Positions 28,259-37,253 of a stretch of DNA of 64,000 nucleotides are shown here, in pieces. The first letter of the stretch is position 1, and each line of letters starts with the position of its first letter. The notes beneath the pieces were generated by a model. That model saw nothing but the letters and a program-made list of their open reading frames with translations. It did not search any database and was not told the origin of the DNA. The stretch comes from Bradyrhizobium cajani (lineage in GTDB: Bacteria > Pseudomonadota > Alphaproteobacteria > Rhizobiales > Xanthobacteraceae): NCBI RefSeq assembly GCF_009759665.1, contig NZ_WQNE01000003.1, positions 62,001 to 126,000 on the forward strand, given 5' to 3'. A program made the translations under genes and the position numbers.

Positions 28259-29104
28259 ATGCCCTTTCTGCTCATCGACTTTCCCGCCTTCAAGCCGATC
28301 GCGATCGAGATCGGTCCGTTCGCGGTCCGCTGGTATGCGCTGGCCTATATCTGCGGCATCGTGTTCGGCTGGCTCTATGCGCGCTCGCTGCTGAAGAGCG
28401 AGCGTCTGTGGGGCGGGCCCGCGCCGATCTCGCTGGTGCAGATCGACGATTTCATCCTGTGGGTCACGCTCGGCATCATCCTCGGCGGCCGCACCGGCTA
28501 CGTCCTGTTCTACAATCTGCCGTTCTTCGTCGAGCATCCCGCCGCGATCTTCAGATTGTGGGAGGGCGGGATGTCCTTCCATGGCGGCTTCCTCGGCTGC
28601 GTCGTCGCGGTGATGTGGTTTGCCTATCGCAACCACATCCCGATCCTGTCCCTCGGCGACATCACCACCGCGGTCGCCCCGGTCGGGCTGCTGCTCGGAC
28701 GCATCGCCAATTTCATCAATGGCGAATTGTGGGGCCGCGCCACCGACCCCAGCCTGCCCTGGGCTATGATCTTCCCCAACGATCCCACGCAACTGCCGCG
28801 CCATCCGAGCCAGCTTTACGAAGCGGGCATGGAAGGCATCCTGCTGTTCACCGTGCTCGCGGTGATGATCCGTTTCGGCGCCTTGAGGCGGCCAGGCATG
28901 ATCCTCGGCGCCTTCATCCTGATCTATGGGCTGACCCGGATCGCCGGCGAGCATTTCCGCGAGCCGGACGCCCAGCTCGGTTTCCTCTGGGGCGGATTAA
29001 CCATGGGCATGCTGTTGTCGATCCCGATGCTTATTGTCGGCGCCATACTTATTGTATGGGCTGTCAGGCGCGGTGCGCCGAAGCCCCTCGACGCCATTCG
29101 TTAA
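28259..29104 (+). CDS. lgt: Phosphatidylglycerol--prolipoprotein diacylglyceryl transferase
   Basis: A 281-residue inner membrane protein of about seven helices that moves diacylglycerol from phosphatidylglycerol to the lipobox cysteine of prolipoproteins. The signature [14 protein letters not shown] is at about residues 147-160, with the earlier [11 protein letters not shown] segment and a conserved HGG region ([10 protein letters not shown]). First gene of lgt-midA-pgeF; the next start is 22 bases downstream. Confidence 0.96.
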   Translation: MPFLLIDFPAFKPIAIEIGPFAVRWYALAYICGIVFGWLYARSLLKSERLWGGPAPISLVQIDDFILWVTLGIILGGRTGYVLFYNLPFFVEHPAAIFRLWEGGMSFHGGFLGCVVAVMWFAYRNHIPILSLGDITTAVAPVGLLLGRIANFINGELWGRATDPSLPWAMIFPNDPTQLPRHPSQLYEAGMEGILLFTVLAVMIRFGALRRPGMILGAFILIYGLTRIAGEHFREPDAQLGFLWGGLTMGMLLSIPMLIVGAILIVWAVRRGAPKPLDAIR

Positions 29105-29125
29105 TTCCTTTCGAGAAGACAGGCC

Positions 29126-30244
29126 GTGACCGACTCGCCGCTGCTCAACGAGATCAAGGCGCTGATCAAATCTTCAGGCCCCATGCCGGTCTGGCGGTAC
29201 ATGGAACTGTGCCTGATGCACCCGCACCATGGCTACTACGTCTCGCGCGATCCGCTCGGGCGTGAGGGCGACTTCACCACCGCGCCCGAGGTCAGCCAGA
29301 TGTTCGGCGAGCTGCTGGGCCTGTGGACCGCCTCGGTGTGGAGGCAGATGGGCTCGCCGCAATTCCTGCGCCTGATCGAGCTCGGCCCCGGCCGCGGCAC
29401 CATGATGGCGGACGCGCTGCGCGCCTTGCGCGTGCTCCCGCCGCTCTACCAGGCGCTCCACATCCACATGGTCGAGGTCAATCCTGTCCTGCGCGAGCGG
29501 CAGAGTGCGACGCTGGCGAACGTGCGCAACATCGCCTGGCACGACAGCATCGACGACGTGCCGGAAGGCCCGGGCGTCATCCTCGCCAACGAATATTTCG
29601 ACGTGCTGCCGATCCACCAGATGGTCAGGCACGAGAACGGCTGGCACGAGCGCACGATCGAGATCGATCCCAACGGCAAGCTTCAGTTCGGCGCGGCGGC
29701 CGAGCCGACGCCGCGCTTCGACGTGCTGCTGCCGCCCCTGGTGCGCGCTGCGCCCATCGGCGCGGTGTTCGAATGGCGGCCCGATACCGAGATCATGAAA
29801 CTCGCGACGCGCGTGCGCGATCAGGACGGTGCGGCGCTGATCATCGATTACGGCCATTTGCGCAGCGACGCCGGCGACACCTTCCAGGCCATCGCGCGCC
29901 ACACCTTCACCGATCCCCTGAAAGCGCCGGGCCAGGCCGACGTCACCGCCCATGTCGACTTCCAGGCGCTGGCGCGTGCGGCCGAGGACGTCGGCGCGCG
30001 CGTGCACGGCCCGGTGACGCAAGGCGACTTCCTCAAGCGCGTCGGCATCGACACCCGCGCGGCCGCGCTGATGCAGAAGGCGACGCCGGACGTCGCCACC
30101 GACATTTCGATCGCACTCAAGCGCCTGACCGACACCGGACGCAGCGGCATGGGCTCGATGTTCAAGGTGCTCGGCATCTCGGAGCCGCGGCTGACCGGCC
30201 TTGCCGGCCTCAGCGATCTCGAACAGGCCGGAGACGCATCATGA
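29126..30244 (+). CDS. SAM-dependent methyltransferase of the MidA/NDUFAF7 family
   Basis: A 372-residue class I methyltransferase (DUF185). The SAM motif I LIELGPGRGTMMAD lies at about residues 81-94, and the family segments FTTAPEVSQMFGE, ILANEYFDVLPIHQ and IIDYGH follow. The human homologue NDUFAF7 dimethylates an Arg of complex I subunit NDUFS2; the bacterial substrate may be the homologous NuoD. GTG 29126 is the start, preceded by GAAGACAGGCC. It overlaps pgeF by four bases. Confidence 0.9.
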   Translation: MTDSPLLNEIKALIKSSGPMPVWRYMELCLMHPHHGYYVSRDPLGREGDFTTAPEVSQMFGELLGLWTASVWRQMGSPQFLRLIELGPGRGTMMADALRALRVLPPLYQALHIHMVEVNPVLRERQSATLANVRNIAWHDSIDDVPEGPGVILANEYFDVLPIHQMVRHENGWHERTIEIDPNGKLQFGAAAEPTPRFDVLLPPLVRAAPIGAVFEWRPDTEIMKLATRVRDQDGAALIIDYGHLRSDAGDTFQAIARHTFTDPLKAPGQADVTAHVDFQALARAAEDVGARVHGPVTQGDFLKRVGIDTRAAALMQKATPDVATDISIALKRLTDTGRSGMGSMFKVLGISEPRLTGLAGLSDLEQAGDAS

Positions 30245-31008
30245 CACTTGCTTCGTCGCTGCTGTCGGCCGTGCCCGGCCTGCGCCACGCCTTCTTCACC
30301 CGCGAGGGCGGCGTCTCCAGCGGCATCTACTCCGCGCTGAACGGCGGGCTCGGCTCCAATGACGATCAGGCCCTCGTCGCGGAGAACCGCCGCCGCATGG
30401 CCGAGCATGTCGGCGTCGCACCGGAGCGTTTCCTCAGCCTGCACCAGATCCATTCGCCCGACGTGGTCGTCGCAGATCGCGCGTGGCCGAGCGGGCCGCG
30501 GCCGAAGGGCGATGCGCTGGTAACCAGGATGCCCGGCTTCGCGCTCGGCGTCTCCACCGCCGATTGCGGGCCGGTGCTGTTCGTCGATCCCAACGCGCGC
30601 GTGATCGGCAGCGCGCATGCCGGCTGGAAGGGCGCACTGACCGGCGTGCTGGAGTCGACCATTTCAGCGATGGAGAAGCTCGGCGCCACCCGCAGCGGCA
30701 TCATCGCCGCGATCGGCCCCTTGATCCGCCAGGACAGCTATGAGGTCGGCAACGAGTTCGTCGCGCGCTTCATCGAGGCGGATGCGGACAACGCCATGTT
30801 CTTCATCCCGTCGGTGCGCGAGGGCCACGCGATGTTCGATCTTGCCGGCTTCATCCGGAAACGGCTGGAAGCCGCCGGCATCCTGATGATCGACGATTTG
30901 GGTCTGGACACCTACGCCGACGAGCGCTTCTTCAGCTATCGCCGCTCGGTGCATCGCAAGGAGCCGGACTACGGCCGCCACATTCACGCCATCGCGCTCG
31001 AAGCGTGA
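30241..31008 (+). CDS. pgeF: Peptidoglycan editing factor PgeF (YfiH/LACC1 family)
   Basis: A 255-residue protein of the multicopper-polyphenol-oxidase-like family, which in E. coli removes wrong L-Ser in place of L-Ala from peptidoglycan precursors. Visible: FFTREGGVSSGIY, HSPDVV, the Zn/Cu-site segments STADCGPVLFVDP (Cys) and SAHAGWKG (His), and the C-terminal SYRRSVHRKEPDYGRHIHAI. The ATGA at 30241 overlaps the stop of midA, so the two are translationally coupled. Confidence 0.93.
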   Translation: MTLASSLLSAVPGLRHAFFTREGGVSSGIYSALNGGLGSNDDQALVAENRRRMAEHVGVAPERFLSLHQIHSPDVVVADRAWPSGPRPKGDALVTRMPGFALGVSTADCGPVLFVDPNARVIGSAHAGWKGALTGVLESTISAMEKLGATRSGIIAAIGPLIRQDSYEVGNEFVARFIEADADNAMFFIPSVREGHAMFDLAGFIRKRLEAAGILMIDDLGLDTYADERFFSYRRSVHRKEPDYGRHIHAIALEA

Positions 31009-31121
31009 ACACACTGGCAACCTCGTGTCATTCCGGGGCGATGCTCTGACGCGATGACAGTGTGTTGTGTCGCGCCCGCCCTAGACGTTAATGCGTTTTA
31101 ACGATATCGCTGCCCTCCATA

Positions 31122-31739
31122 ATGAGGGACGCGTCATCTTTTCTGCGCCGTGCGGGTTCGCGCGTGCTGGCGGTCATGCTGCTGGCGGCGGCAACCGCGC
31201 TTGGCGGCTGCGCCGGCGGTGGCGGCAGCGCCGCCAACTCCTATGCGATGGCACCGAGCACCGGCAGCGGGGCGACGGTGGCGTTCGAATCCATCGACGG
31301 GCCGCCGCCACAGGTGTTCGACCGCATGGTCGGCGTGCTCGACAGTGAATCCAAGCTGCGCAGCCTGTCCGTGGTCTCCCGCGAGGGGACGGCCGCCTAT
31401 CGCGTGCGCAGCTATCTCTCCGCCCAGGTCGTCCGCGGCAAGACCGTGATCGCCTGGGTCTGGGACGTCTACGACGCCAACCAGCAGCGGGCACTGCGCC
31501 TGTCCGGCGAGGAACCCACCTCGGCCAAGGCCAGCCGCGACCCGTGGGGGGCTGCCGACGACCTCGTGCTGCGGAAGATCGCCCAGGCCGGATTCAGCGG
31601 ACTTTCCAACATGATCAACGGAACGCCGGACGCCCCGGGCGCAGCGCCGAACCTGCGGGGACCGGCGGTGGCGAGCGCCACTCCGGCCGCGCCCGTGCCG
31701 GACCTGCCGCCCTCGGCGCTCGGCTATGCCGAGCGATAA
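31122..31739 (+). CDS. Putative lipoprotein, unknown
   Basis: A 205-residue protein with an Arg-rich start and the hydrophobic stretch VLAVMLLAAATALGGC, a lipobox (L-G-G-C), so the Cys at about residue 29 would be lipidated by the Lgt coded upstream. The mature part is Gly/Ser-rich, then a folded region (VFDRMVGVLDSESKLRSLSV, YRVRSYLSAQVVRGKTVIAW) and a Pro/Ala tail. No ribosome site is clear before ATG 31122; the upstream CGTTAA-TGCGTT-TTAACG dyad at 31086-31103 could be a control site. No family recognised. Confidence 0.7.
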   Translation: MRDASSFLRRAGSRVLAVMLLAAATALGGCAGGGGSAANSYAMAPSTGSGATVAFESIDGPPPQVFDRMVGVLDSESKLRSLSVVSREGTAAYRVRSYLSAQVVRGKTVIAWVWDVYDANQQRALRLSGEEPTSAKASRDPWGAADDLVLRKIAQAGFSGLSNMINGTPDAPGAAPNLRGPAVASATPAAPVPDLPPSALGYAER

Positions 31740-31933
31740 CCCCCGCTAAACCACGGGCCCAAGTTGCGGCCAAGCCGTTGGCCCGACTCAGGATTTTCGA
31801 AGGGAAAACGTAGCATCCCGGGTTGCCATTGCGGCCTCGCGCCTGATATTTCCTCGCCCGTCGTAACCGTGCTGCCAGTGGGTATTTTCTGATGTTGAAC
31901 GTCGTATCCAGCAAAGCGCGGGAGGAAGCGTCC

Positions 31934-32887
31934 ATGTCGGCCAAAAACGGCTCCATCAAGCTCGTCGCCGGCAACTCCAATCCGGCTCTCGCCCAGGCCA
32001 TCGCGCAGGGCCTCAACATGCCGCTGACCAAGGCGGTGGTCCGGCGCTTCGCCGACATGGAGATCTTCGTCGAGGTCCAGGAGAACATCCGCGGCTCGGA
32101 TGCCTTCATCATCCAGTCGACCTCGTTTCCGGCGAACGACAATCTGATGGAGCTGCTGATCATCACCGACGCGCTGCGCCGCTCCTCGGCGCGCCGCATC
32201 ACCGCAGTGATCCCCTATTTCGGCTATGCCAGGCAGGACCGCCGCTCCGGCTCGCGCACGCCGATCTCGGCCAAGCTCGTCGCCAATCTGATCACCCATG
32301 CCGGCGTCGACCGCGTCATGACGCTCGACCTGCATGCCGGTCAGATCCAGGGCTTCTTCGATATCCCGACCGACAATTTGTTCGCTGCCCCCCTGATGGT
32401 GCGCGACATCCGCGAACGTTTCGACCTCGGCAAGGTGATGGTGGTATCGCCCGACGTCGGCGGCGTGGCGCGTGCCCGCGGCCTCGCCAAGCGCATCAAC
32501 ACCCCACTCGCCATCGTCGACAAGCGCCGCGAGCGGCCGGGCGAGTCCGAAGTCATGAACGTGATCGGCGATGTCTCCGGCTACAGCTGCATCCTCGTCG
32601 ACGACATCGTGGACTCCGGCGGCACGCTGGTGAACGCAGCCGACGCGCTGATCGCCAAGGGCGCCAAGGACGTCTACGCCTACATTACCCATGGCGTGCT
32701 CTCGGGCGGCGCAGCCGCCCGCATCGCCGGCTCCAGGCTGAAGGAGCTCGTGATCACCGACTCGATCCTGCCGACGGAGGCGGTGACCAAGGCCGCGAAC
32801 ATCCGCACGCTGCCGATCGCCAGCCTGATCTCCGACGCGATCGCGCGCACCGCCGCGGAAGAGTCGGTGTCGAGCCTGTTCGACTGA
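31934..32887 (+). CDS. prs: Ribose-phosphate pyrophosphokinase (PRPP synthetase)
   Basis: A 317-residue class I enzyme: ribose 5-phosphate plus ATP gives PRPP for nucleotides, histidine, tryptophan and NAD. Motifs: [17 protein letters not shown], the PPi-binding [11 protein letters not shown] (R and Q/H region), the flexible-loop lysine region, and the PRPP loop [13 protein letters not shown]. The start at ATG 31934 ([10 protein letters not shown]) has GGAGGAAG about 8 bases upstream; an earlier ATG at 31892 has none. Confidence 0.96.
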   Translation: MSAKNGSIKLVAGNSNPALAQAIAQGLNMPLTKAVVRRFADMEIFVEVQENIRGSDAFIIQSTSFPANDNLMELLIITDALRRSSARRITAVIPYFGYARQDRRSGSRTPISAKLVANLITHAGVDRVMTLDLHAGQIQGFFDIPTDNLFAAPLMVRDIRERFDLGKVMVVSPDVGGVARARGLAKRINTPLAIVDKRRERPGESEVMNVIGDVSGYSCILVDDIVDSGGTLVNAADALIAKGAKDVYAYITHGVLSGGAAARIAGSRLKELVITDSILPTEAVTKAANIRTLPIASLISDAIARTAAEESVSSLFD

Positions 32888-32898
32888 TTTTTTTCAGC

Positions 32899-32996
32899 CG
32901 TCATTCCGGGGCGCCTCGGAGAGGCGAACCCGGAATCCATCTTCCAGCAATCCGTGTAAATCAATGGATTCCGGGCTCGTGCTACGCACGCCCCGC
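32899..32996. repeat. Family A repeat, right end degenerate
   Basis: CGTCATTCCGGGGCGCCTCG, GAATCCATC, GGATTCCGGGCTCGTGC then ACGCCCCGC without the final GGAATGAC. Also in the 207-base gap before the metallopeptidase gene. Confidence 0.7.
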
Positions 32997-33094
32997 GCCA
33001 CGGTCCCCGCTGCAACCTGGCCCCACGGGTTGTTGCCTACCGCCGCCCGTGACATCATCCAGACACCGAGCCATCTCTGCCCCCTGGATGCCTG

Positions 33095-34123
33095 ATGCCA
33101 CGCCGGAAATTTGCCTGGGAGAAGCTGTCGGATGACGAGTTGCTCAAGCAGCGCCTCTCAAGCCTGAGGGTTACGGTCGAAGGCACCTGGCTCGCAGACT
33201 GCGTCGGCACGCTTCACGAAGAGCTCGAAGAGCGTGGCATCCGGCTGCGGCCACACACCTGGATCTCGAGCGAGTGGTTCAGTCCGGGAGATGTGTCCGG
33301 CATCGCCATCCCCTTCTATCTCGCCCATCCCCGCCTGATGAAGCTCGAGAAGAAGATGATGTTCGACGTCGAAGGGGGAACCTGGCGCGAGTGCATGGCG
33401 ATTCTCCGTCACGAGGCCGGCCATGCCGTCCAGCACGGCTACCAGCTGCAACGCCGCCGGCGCTGGCAGCAGCTGTTCGGCCCGTCGTCAAAGCACTACC
33501 CGCGCTACTACCGGCCCAATCCGGCGAGCCGGCGTTACGTCCAGCACTTGCGGCTCTGGTACGCGCAGAGCCACCCGGACGAGGATTTCGCCGAAACCTT
33601 TGCAGTGTGGCTGCGGCCGCGCTCGAACTGGCGGACGCGATATGCCGGCTGGCCCGCGTTGAAGAAGCTCGAATATGTCGACGAGCTGATGGGCGAGATT
33701 GCGGGAAAGAAGCCGTTGATCACGACGCGCGAGCGTGTCGATCCCCTCAGCAAGCTCAGCCAGACGCTCGAAGACCACTACAAGAAGAAGCAGGCATTCT
33801 ACGCGTTCACGCCACCGAAGACCTACGACCGCGACCTCTCCCGGCTCTTTTCCGCCGATCCACGGCATCATCGCTCGAAACCCGCTTCGAGCCTGATCAG
33901 GCGGCACCGCGCCCAGATCAGGCGACTGGTCGCGCGGTGGACGGGCGAGAACCAGCTCACGCTCGATGCCGTGCTCGACGACATGATCTCCCGCTGCCGC
34001 GAGCTCGATCTGCGCGCGGTGGGCCCCGAACAGAAGCTCGTTCTCGATTTCACCGTCCTCGTGACCGCCAAGACGATGCACGCGCTGTTTGGCCCGTCTC
34101 GGCGCAAATGGATCGCGCTATGA
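33095..34123 (+). CDS. Putative zinc metallopeptidase (HExxH, pfam15887-like)
   Basis: A 342-residue soluble protein. The zinc site is H106-E107-A-G-H110 (ILRHEAGHAVQHG), with a likely third ligand in DEDFAETFAVWL (E163 or E167), as in putative zinc-binding metallopeptidases. The N-terminal part (about 1-100) and the basic, Arg-rich C-terminal part (about 200-342) have no motif I recognise. No signal peptide. Its last codons overlap the next gene: ATGA at 34120, so it is translationally coupled to a D-Ala-D-Ala ligase-like ATP-grasp enzyme. The pair suggests a peptide-making/peptide-cutting or peptidoglycan-related function. Confidence 0.8.
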   Translation: MPRRKFAWEKLSDDELLKQRLSSLRVTVEGTWLADCVGTLHEELEERGIRLRPHTWISSEWFSPGDVSGIAIPFYLAHPRLMKLEKKMMFDVEGGTWRECMAILRHEAGHAVQHGYQLQRRRRWQQLFGPSSKHYPRYYRPNPASRRYVQHLRLWYAQSHPDEDFAETFAVWLRPRSNWRTRYAGWPALKKLEYVDELMGEIAGKKPLITTRERVDPLSKLSQTLEDHYKKKQAFYAFTPPKTYDRDLSRLFSADPRHHRSKPASSLIRRHRAQIRRLVARWTGENQLTLDAVLDDMISRCRELDLRAVGPEQKLVLDFTVLVTAKTMHALFGPSRRKWIAL

Positions 34124-35154
34124 GGCGACTCCGTATTCTCGTGCTGATGCATCCGGACTTCCTGCCGCCGGATTCGTCCGACGGATACACGGCACAGGAA
34201 ATCAACAACTGGAAAACGGAATACGACGTCGTCAGCACCTTGCGCGCGGCCGGCCATGAGGTCCGTCCGCTCGGCGCGCAGGAGGAAATCAGGCCGGTCC
34301 GCGAAGCGATCGAGGAGTTCAAGCCGCACGTGGTTTTCACCCTGCTGGAGGAATTTCACTACAACGTCGCCTACGACCAGCACATCGCCAGCTACCTCGA
34401 GCTGATGAAGGTTCCATATACCGGCTGCAATCCGCGCGGCCTGATCCTGGCGCGCGGCAAGGATTTGTCCAAGACGCTGGTGCACCACCGCCGCATCGCG
34501 GCACCCGCCTTCGCCGTCTTCCCGATGCGGCGCAAGGTGAAACGGCCCAAAAATCTTGCGCTGCCGCTGATCGTCAAGGCACTCAACATGGATGGCTCCT
34601 TCGGCATCTCGCAGGCTTCCATCGTCGATACCGACGAAAAGCTCGCGGAACGGGTCGCCTTCATCCACGAGCGGGTCGAGACCGCCGCCATCGCCGAGCA
34701 GTTCATCGAAGGCCGAGAACTCTATGTCGGCGTACTTGGCAACAACCGGCTGCGCGTCCTGCCGGTCTGGGAATTGAAATTCGGCAGCATGGGCGGCCGC
34801 AGGTCACGGCACATCGCCACCGAAAAAGCCAAGCACGACACCGATTATCAGGAGCGGCTCGGCATCGTCGACGGGCCGGCGAAAGACCTTGCGCCCGAAG
34901 TCACGGCGCGCATCCAGCGCGCCGCGAAACGCATCTACCGGGCGCTCGGTCTCGATGGCTATGCGCGCATCGATTTTCGCCTCGCCGCCGACGGCACGCC
35001 GTATTTCATCGAAGCCAATCCCAATCCGGAAATCGCCAAGAGCCAGGAATTCGCCACGGCGGCCCAACATGACGGGCTGAAATACAGGGATCTTCTGCAT
35101 CGCATCCTGACCCTCGGAATCAGCCGCGCCAAGGCGGGCGTGTCGCTGGGTTAA
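34120..35154 (+). CDS. ATP-grasp ligase of the D-alanine--D-alanine ligase type
   Basis: A 344-residue ATP-grasp protein. Order: N-terminal Rossmann-like region (RRLRILVLMHPDFLPP), the substrate-side EEFHYNVAYDQHIASYLEL then KVPYTGCNPRGLILARGKDL, the central ATP lid region (DGSFGISQASIV), EQFIEGRELYVGVLG, and the Mg-binding ARIDFR / FIEANPNPEIAKSQEFA. It forms an amide or peptide bond using ATP, but it is not the usual Ddl in the mur cluster, since no cell division genes lie nearby. The four-base overlap with the zinc metallopeptidase gene implies a shared role. The substrate is unknown. Confidence 0.85.
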   Translation: MRRLRILVLMHPDFLPPDSSDGYTAQEINNWKTEYDVVSTLRAAGHEVRPLGAQEEIRPVREAIEEFKPHVVFTLLEEFHYNVAYDQHIASYLELMKVPYTGCNPRGLILARGKDLSKTLVHHRRIAAPAFAVFPMRRKVKRPKNLALPLIVKALNMDGSFGISQASIVDTDEKLAERVAFIHERVETAAIAEQFIEGRELYVGVLGNNRLRVLPVWELKFGSMGGRRSRHIATEKAKHDTDYQERLGIVDGPAKDLAPEVTARIQRAAKRIYRALGLDGYARIDFRLAADGTPYFIEANPNPEIAKSQEFATAAQHDGLKYRDLLHRILTLGISRAKAGVSLG

Positions 35155-35162
35155 GAGCGAAT

Positions 35163-35393
35163 TCAACCAAAGCTCGGCAGCACAACGTCCTTCAAGAGTG
35201 CGATCAACACGGCGGCCTGCTCCTGCCCTGACCGCCCATAATTTCCGCAGTGGATCACAAAGATAAGATCACGCGCCGGAATCACGTACAGATGCTGGCC
35301 GCCCCAACCGATGCCGCCGAACCAGTGCAGCGGCTGCGCCGTGGCGAAATCGCCCATGTACCAGTGATAGCCGTAATCGCGGCGGGCGCGTTC
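35163..35393 (-). pseudogene. Truncated serine hydrolase (beta-lactamase family), C-terminal fragment
   Basis: The minus strand codes about 77 residues, YGYHWYMGDFATAQPLHWFG then GIGWGGQHLYVIPARDLIFV, ending VVLPSFG, which match the C-terminal end of class C beta-lactamase-like serine hydrolases. The rest of the gene (including the SxxK and YxN motifs) is absent: a palindromic repeat (35397-35475) abuts the fragment, then ribH begins. This is a decayed gene, perhaps deleted with the repeat. Confidence 0.75.
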
Positions 35394-35396
35394 GAA

Positions 35397-35475
35397 GGGT
35401 GGGCAAAGGCGCAACGCGCCGTGCCCACCCTTTTGTTCTTCGGGCGATGGTGGGCACGCTTTCGCTTTGCCCACC
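35397..35475. repeat. Palindromic repeat, family F-like (GGGTGGGCAAAG type)
   Basis: Arms GGGTGGGCAAAGGCGCAACG and TGGGCACGCTTTCGCTTTGC with CCACCC. It sits exactly at the broken end of the serine hydrolase fragment. Confidence 0.75.
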
Positions 35476-35489
35476 CTGCAGCAGTCTGC

Positions 35490-36050
35490 CTACCCCACGA
35501 TCCCCGCAGCAACCTGGCCGCGCAGGCGCTCCAGCCCGTGCAGCGTCTCCGCACAGGCCGCGGCGACCTCCACCCCCTTGATGGCAAAATGCCTGCGGAA
35601 GAAATCGTAGTGCACCTCGGTCTCGTGGAACTGCTGCGGCGTCAGCACGGCCGAGAATACCGGCACCTCGGTACGGAGCTGCACGTCCATCAGCGCCTTG
35701 ATCACGGTGTCGGCGACGAATTCGTGGCGGTAGATGCCGCCATCGACGACGAGGCCGGCCGCGACGATCGCGGTGTAGCGCCGCGTCTTGGCGAGGACCT
35801 GCGCGTGCAGCGGGATCTCGAACGAGCCGGGCACCTCGAACACGTCGACATGGGTGAGGTGCCGGGCCTCGGCCTCCCCCATGAAGGCGATGCGGGCCTC
35901 CTCGACCACGTCGCGGTGCCAGCAGGCCTGCACGAAGGCCACGCGCTGCGGCTTTGCGAAGCGCGGGTGCTCGGTCGCCGGATCCTGCGGAACCGGCGGT
36001 TGGGTGACTTCTGACGTTTCGGTCTGGGTATCTTGCAACATCTGATTCAT
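35490..36050 (-). CDS. ribH2: 6,7-dimethyl-8-ribityllumazine synthase, type II (RibH2)
   Basis: A 186-residue lumazine synthase condensing 5-amino-6-ribitylamino-uracil with dihydroxybutanone phosphate. Motifs: RVAFVQACWHRDVVEEAR, FEVPGSFEIPLHAQVLAKT, VAAGLVVDGGIYRHEFVADT (catalytic-site His) and PVFSAVLTPQQFHETEVHYD. The ACWH in place of the usual ARFN and the IYRHEF region match the RibH2 type of Brucella and Mesorhizobium. An N-terminal Gln/Thr/Pro-rich extension of about 30 residues precedes it. The start MNQMLQDTQ at 36050 has CGAGGAAAGCC upstream. An FMN riboswitch lies 84 bases ahead. Confidence 0.93.
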   Translation of the reverse strand: MNQMLQDTQTETSEVTQPPVPQDPATEHPRFAKPQRVAFVQACWHRDVVEEARIAFMGEAEARHLTHVDVFEVPGSFEIPLHAQVLAKTRRYTAIVAAGLVVDGGIYRHEFVADTVIKALMDVQLRTEVPVFSAVLTPQQFHETEVHYDFFRRHFAIKGVEVAAACAETLHGLERLRGQVAAGIVG

Positions 36051-36133
36051 GGCTTTCCTCGGTTTAAGGACCAGAATCAGGGCACACGGAACGACAAGCA
36101 GCCGCATCCTCTCGATGCGTCCGCCACCGACCG

Positions 36134-36296
36134 TTCTCTTTCATCCGGACTTTAACCGTCGGCTTCGGAGTTGCACCGAATCTGCTGACCCTTCCCTTCG
36201 GCAAATCCTTTTCAGGAAAGGCCTGGGGGAAGGCGCTCGCGGGCTTGGGCCTTTCGGCCCTTACCGCCGGTGGGGACTTTCACCCCGCCCTGAGAA
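36134..36296 (-). promoter_or_regulatory. FMN riboswitch (RFN element) controlling ribH2
   Basis: On the minus strand the conserved RFN sequence appears in full: it begins TTCTCAGGGCGGGGTGAAAG, then CCCCACCGGCGGTAA, a helix with AGCCCGCGAGCGCC, GGTCAGCAGATTCGGTG, CCGAAGCCGACGGTTA and ends AGTCCGGATGAAAGAGAA. This is the classic FMN aptamer with its five helices. It is 84 bases from the ribH2 start; control is probably at translation initiation or transcription elongation in response to FMN. Confidence 0.97.
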
Positions 36297-36329
36297 CATC
36301 GGCCGTCCGGGATGAACGGCCTGAGGCGA

Positions 36330-36358
36330 AATATGACGCCGGCCGGCGGCCGCAGCAA
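36330..36358 (-). promoter_or_regulatory. Candidate sigma-70 promoter of the FMN riboswitch
   Basis: On the minus strand TTGCTG (36358-36353), a 17-base spacer and CATATT (36335-36330), placing a start about 30 bases upstream of the riboswitch. Motif only. Confidence 0.45.
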
Positions 36359-36742
36359 GCGTGTTCCGCATGGGGAAAGCGCATGGTCCCATGCCGGCAT
36401 GGACGCTCTCCTGGCGGTCCGGCTCGCGCGGCGGAATTAACGATCGGCGCGCGGCTCGCAAATTCGATTCCGGTTTGTTCTCCTTCGTCGGGGTCGGGAC
36501 TCCCCGCGTTAAGAATTGTGGCGGAGATGAGCTGTGGACGAAGGAGTCCTGGCTTGTGGACGGACTCGTGACCCCGTTGCGCAGATTCCGCAAATCACAT
36601 CACTTGATCCGCGACAGGCCCGCGCCGAACCGAGGGATCGCAAGAGCGACTCCGAGGAGATCGCGATTGCAACGTTGAGGGAGCGTGCCGGGCCAACGGC
36701 GTGCGTATCAAAGACAACAAGAAGGCAAGAGGTCGAGACGGC
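36359..36742. other. Intergenic region upstream of the ybjN-like gene
   Basis: About 384 bases with only short shadow frames. Nothing but the promoter area of the ribH2 riboswitch on one side and of the ybjN-like gene on the other is supported. Confidence 0.4.
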
Positions 36743-37243
36743 ATGTCCCTGCTCGAAGGCACTATCGATTCCAGGAACCATCCGCTTGCGGTGGTCGAGG
36801 ACATCGCTGCCAGCAACAACTGGCCGTTCGAACGTTCCGGCGAAGACGAACTCACGATTGTCTCCAAGGGACAATGGACCGACTACCAGCTCTCCTTCAC
36901 CTGGATGGGCGAGATCGAGGCGCTGCATCTGGCCTGCGCCTTCGACATGAAGATTCCACTCGCGCGGCGGGGCGAGGTGCAGCGGCTCGTTGCGGCCGTG
37001 AACGAACAATTGTGGATCGGGCATTTCGACCTGTGGACCAACACCGGCATGATCATGCACCGCCAGGCCCTGGTCCTGCCCGGCGGCCTCACCGCCTCGA
37101 CCGCGCAATGCGAAGCCATGCTCGCCGGCGCCATCCACGCCTGCGAGCGTTATTTCCCGGCGTTCCAGTTCGTGGTGTGGGCCGGCAAGACCACCACGCA
37201 GGCCATGGACGCCGCGATGTTCGACACGGTCGGCGAGGCGTAG
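36743..37243 (+). CDS. YbjN domain-containing protein
   Basis: A 166-residue YbjN-family protein: LAVVEDIAASNNWPFERSG, the TIVSKGQWTDYQLSFTWMGE beta sheet, NEQLWIGHFDLWTNTGMIMH and a C-terminal helix pair. The domain resembles the type III secretion chaperone fold. ATG 36743 is the start; AGAGG lies about 11 bases upstream. Function unknown, often a regulator or chaperone in proteobacteria. proC follows after a 197-base repeat-filled gap. Confidence 0.85.
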   Translation: MSLLEGTIDSRNHPLAVVEDIAASNNWPFERSGEDELTIVSKGQWTDYQLSFTWMGEIEALHLACAFDMKIPLARRGEVQRLVAAVNEQLWIGHFDLWTNTGMIMHRQALVLPGGLTASTAQCEAMLAGAIHACERYFPAFQFVVWAGKTTTQAMDAAMFDTVGEA

Positions 37244-37253
37244 GGCTCTCTCT

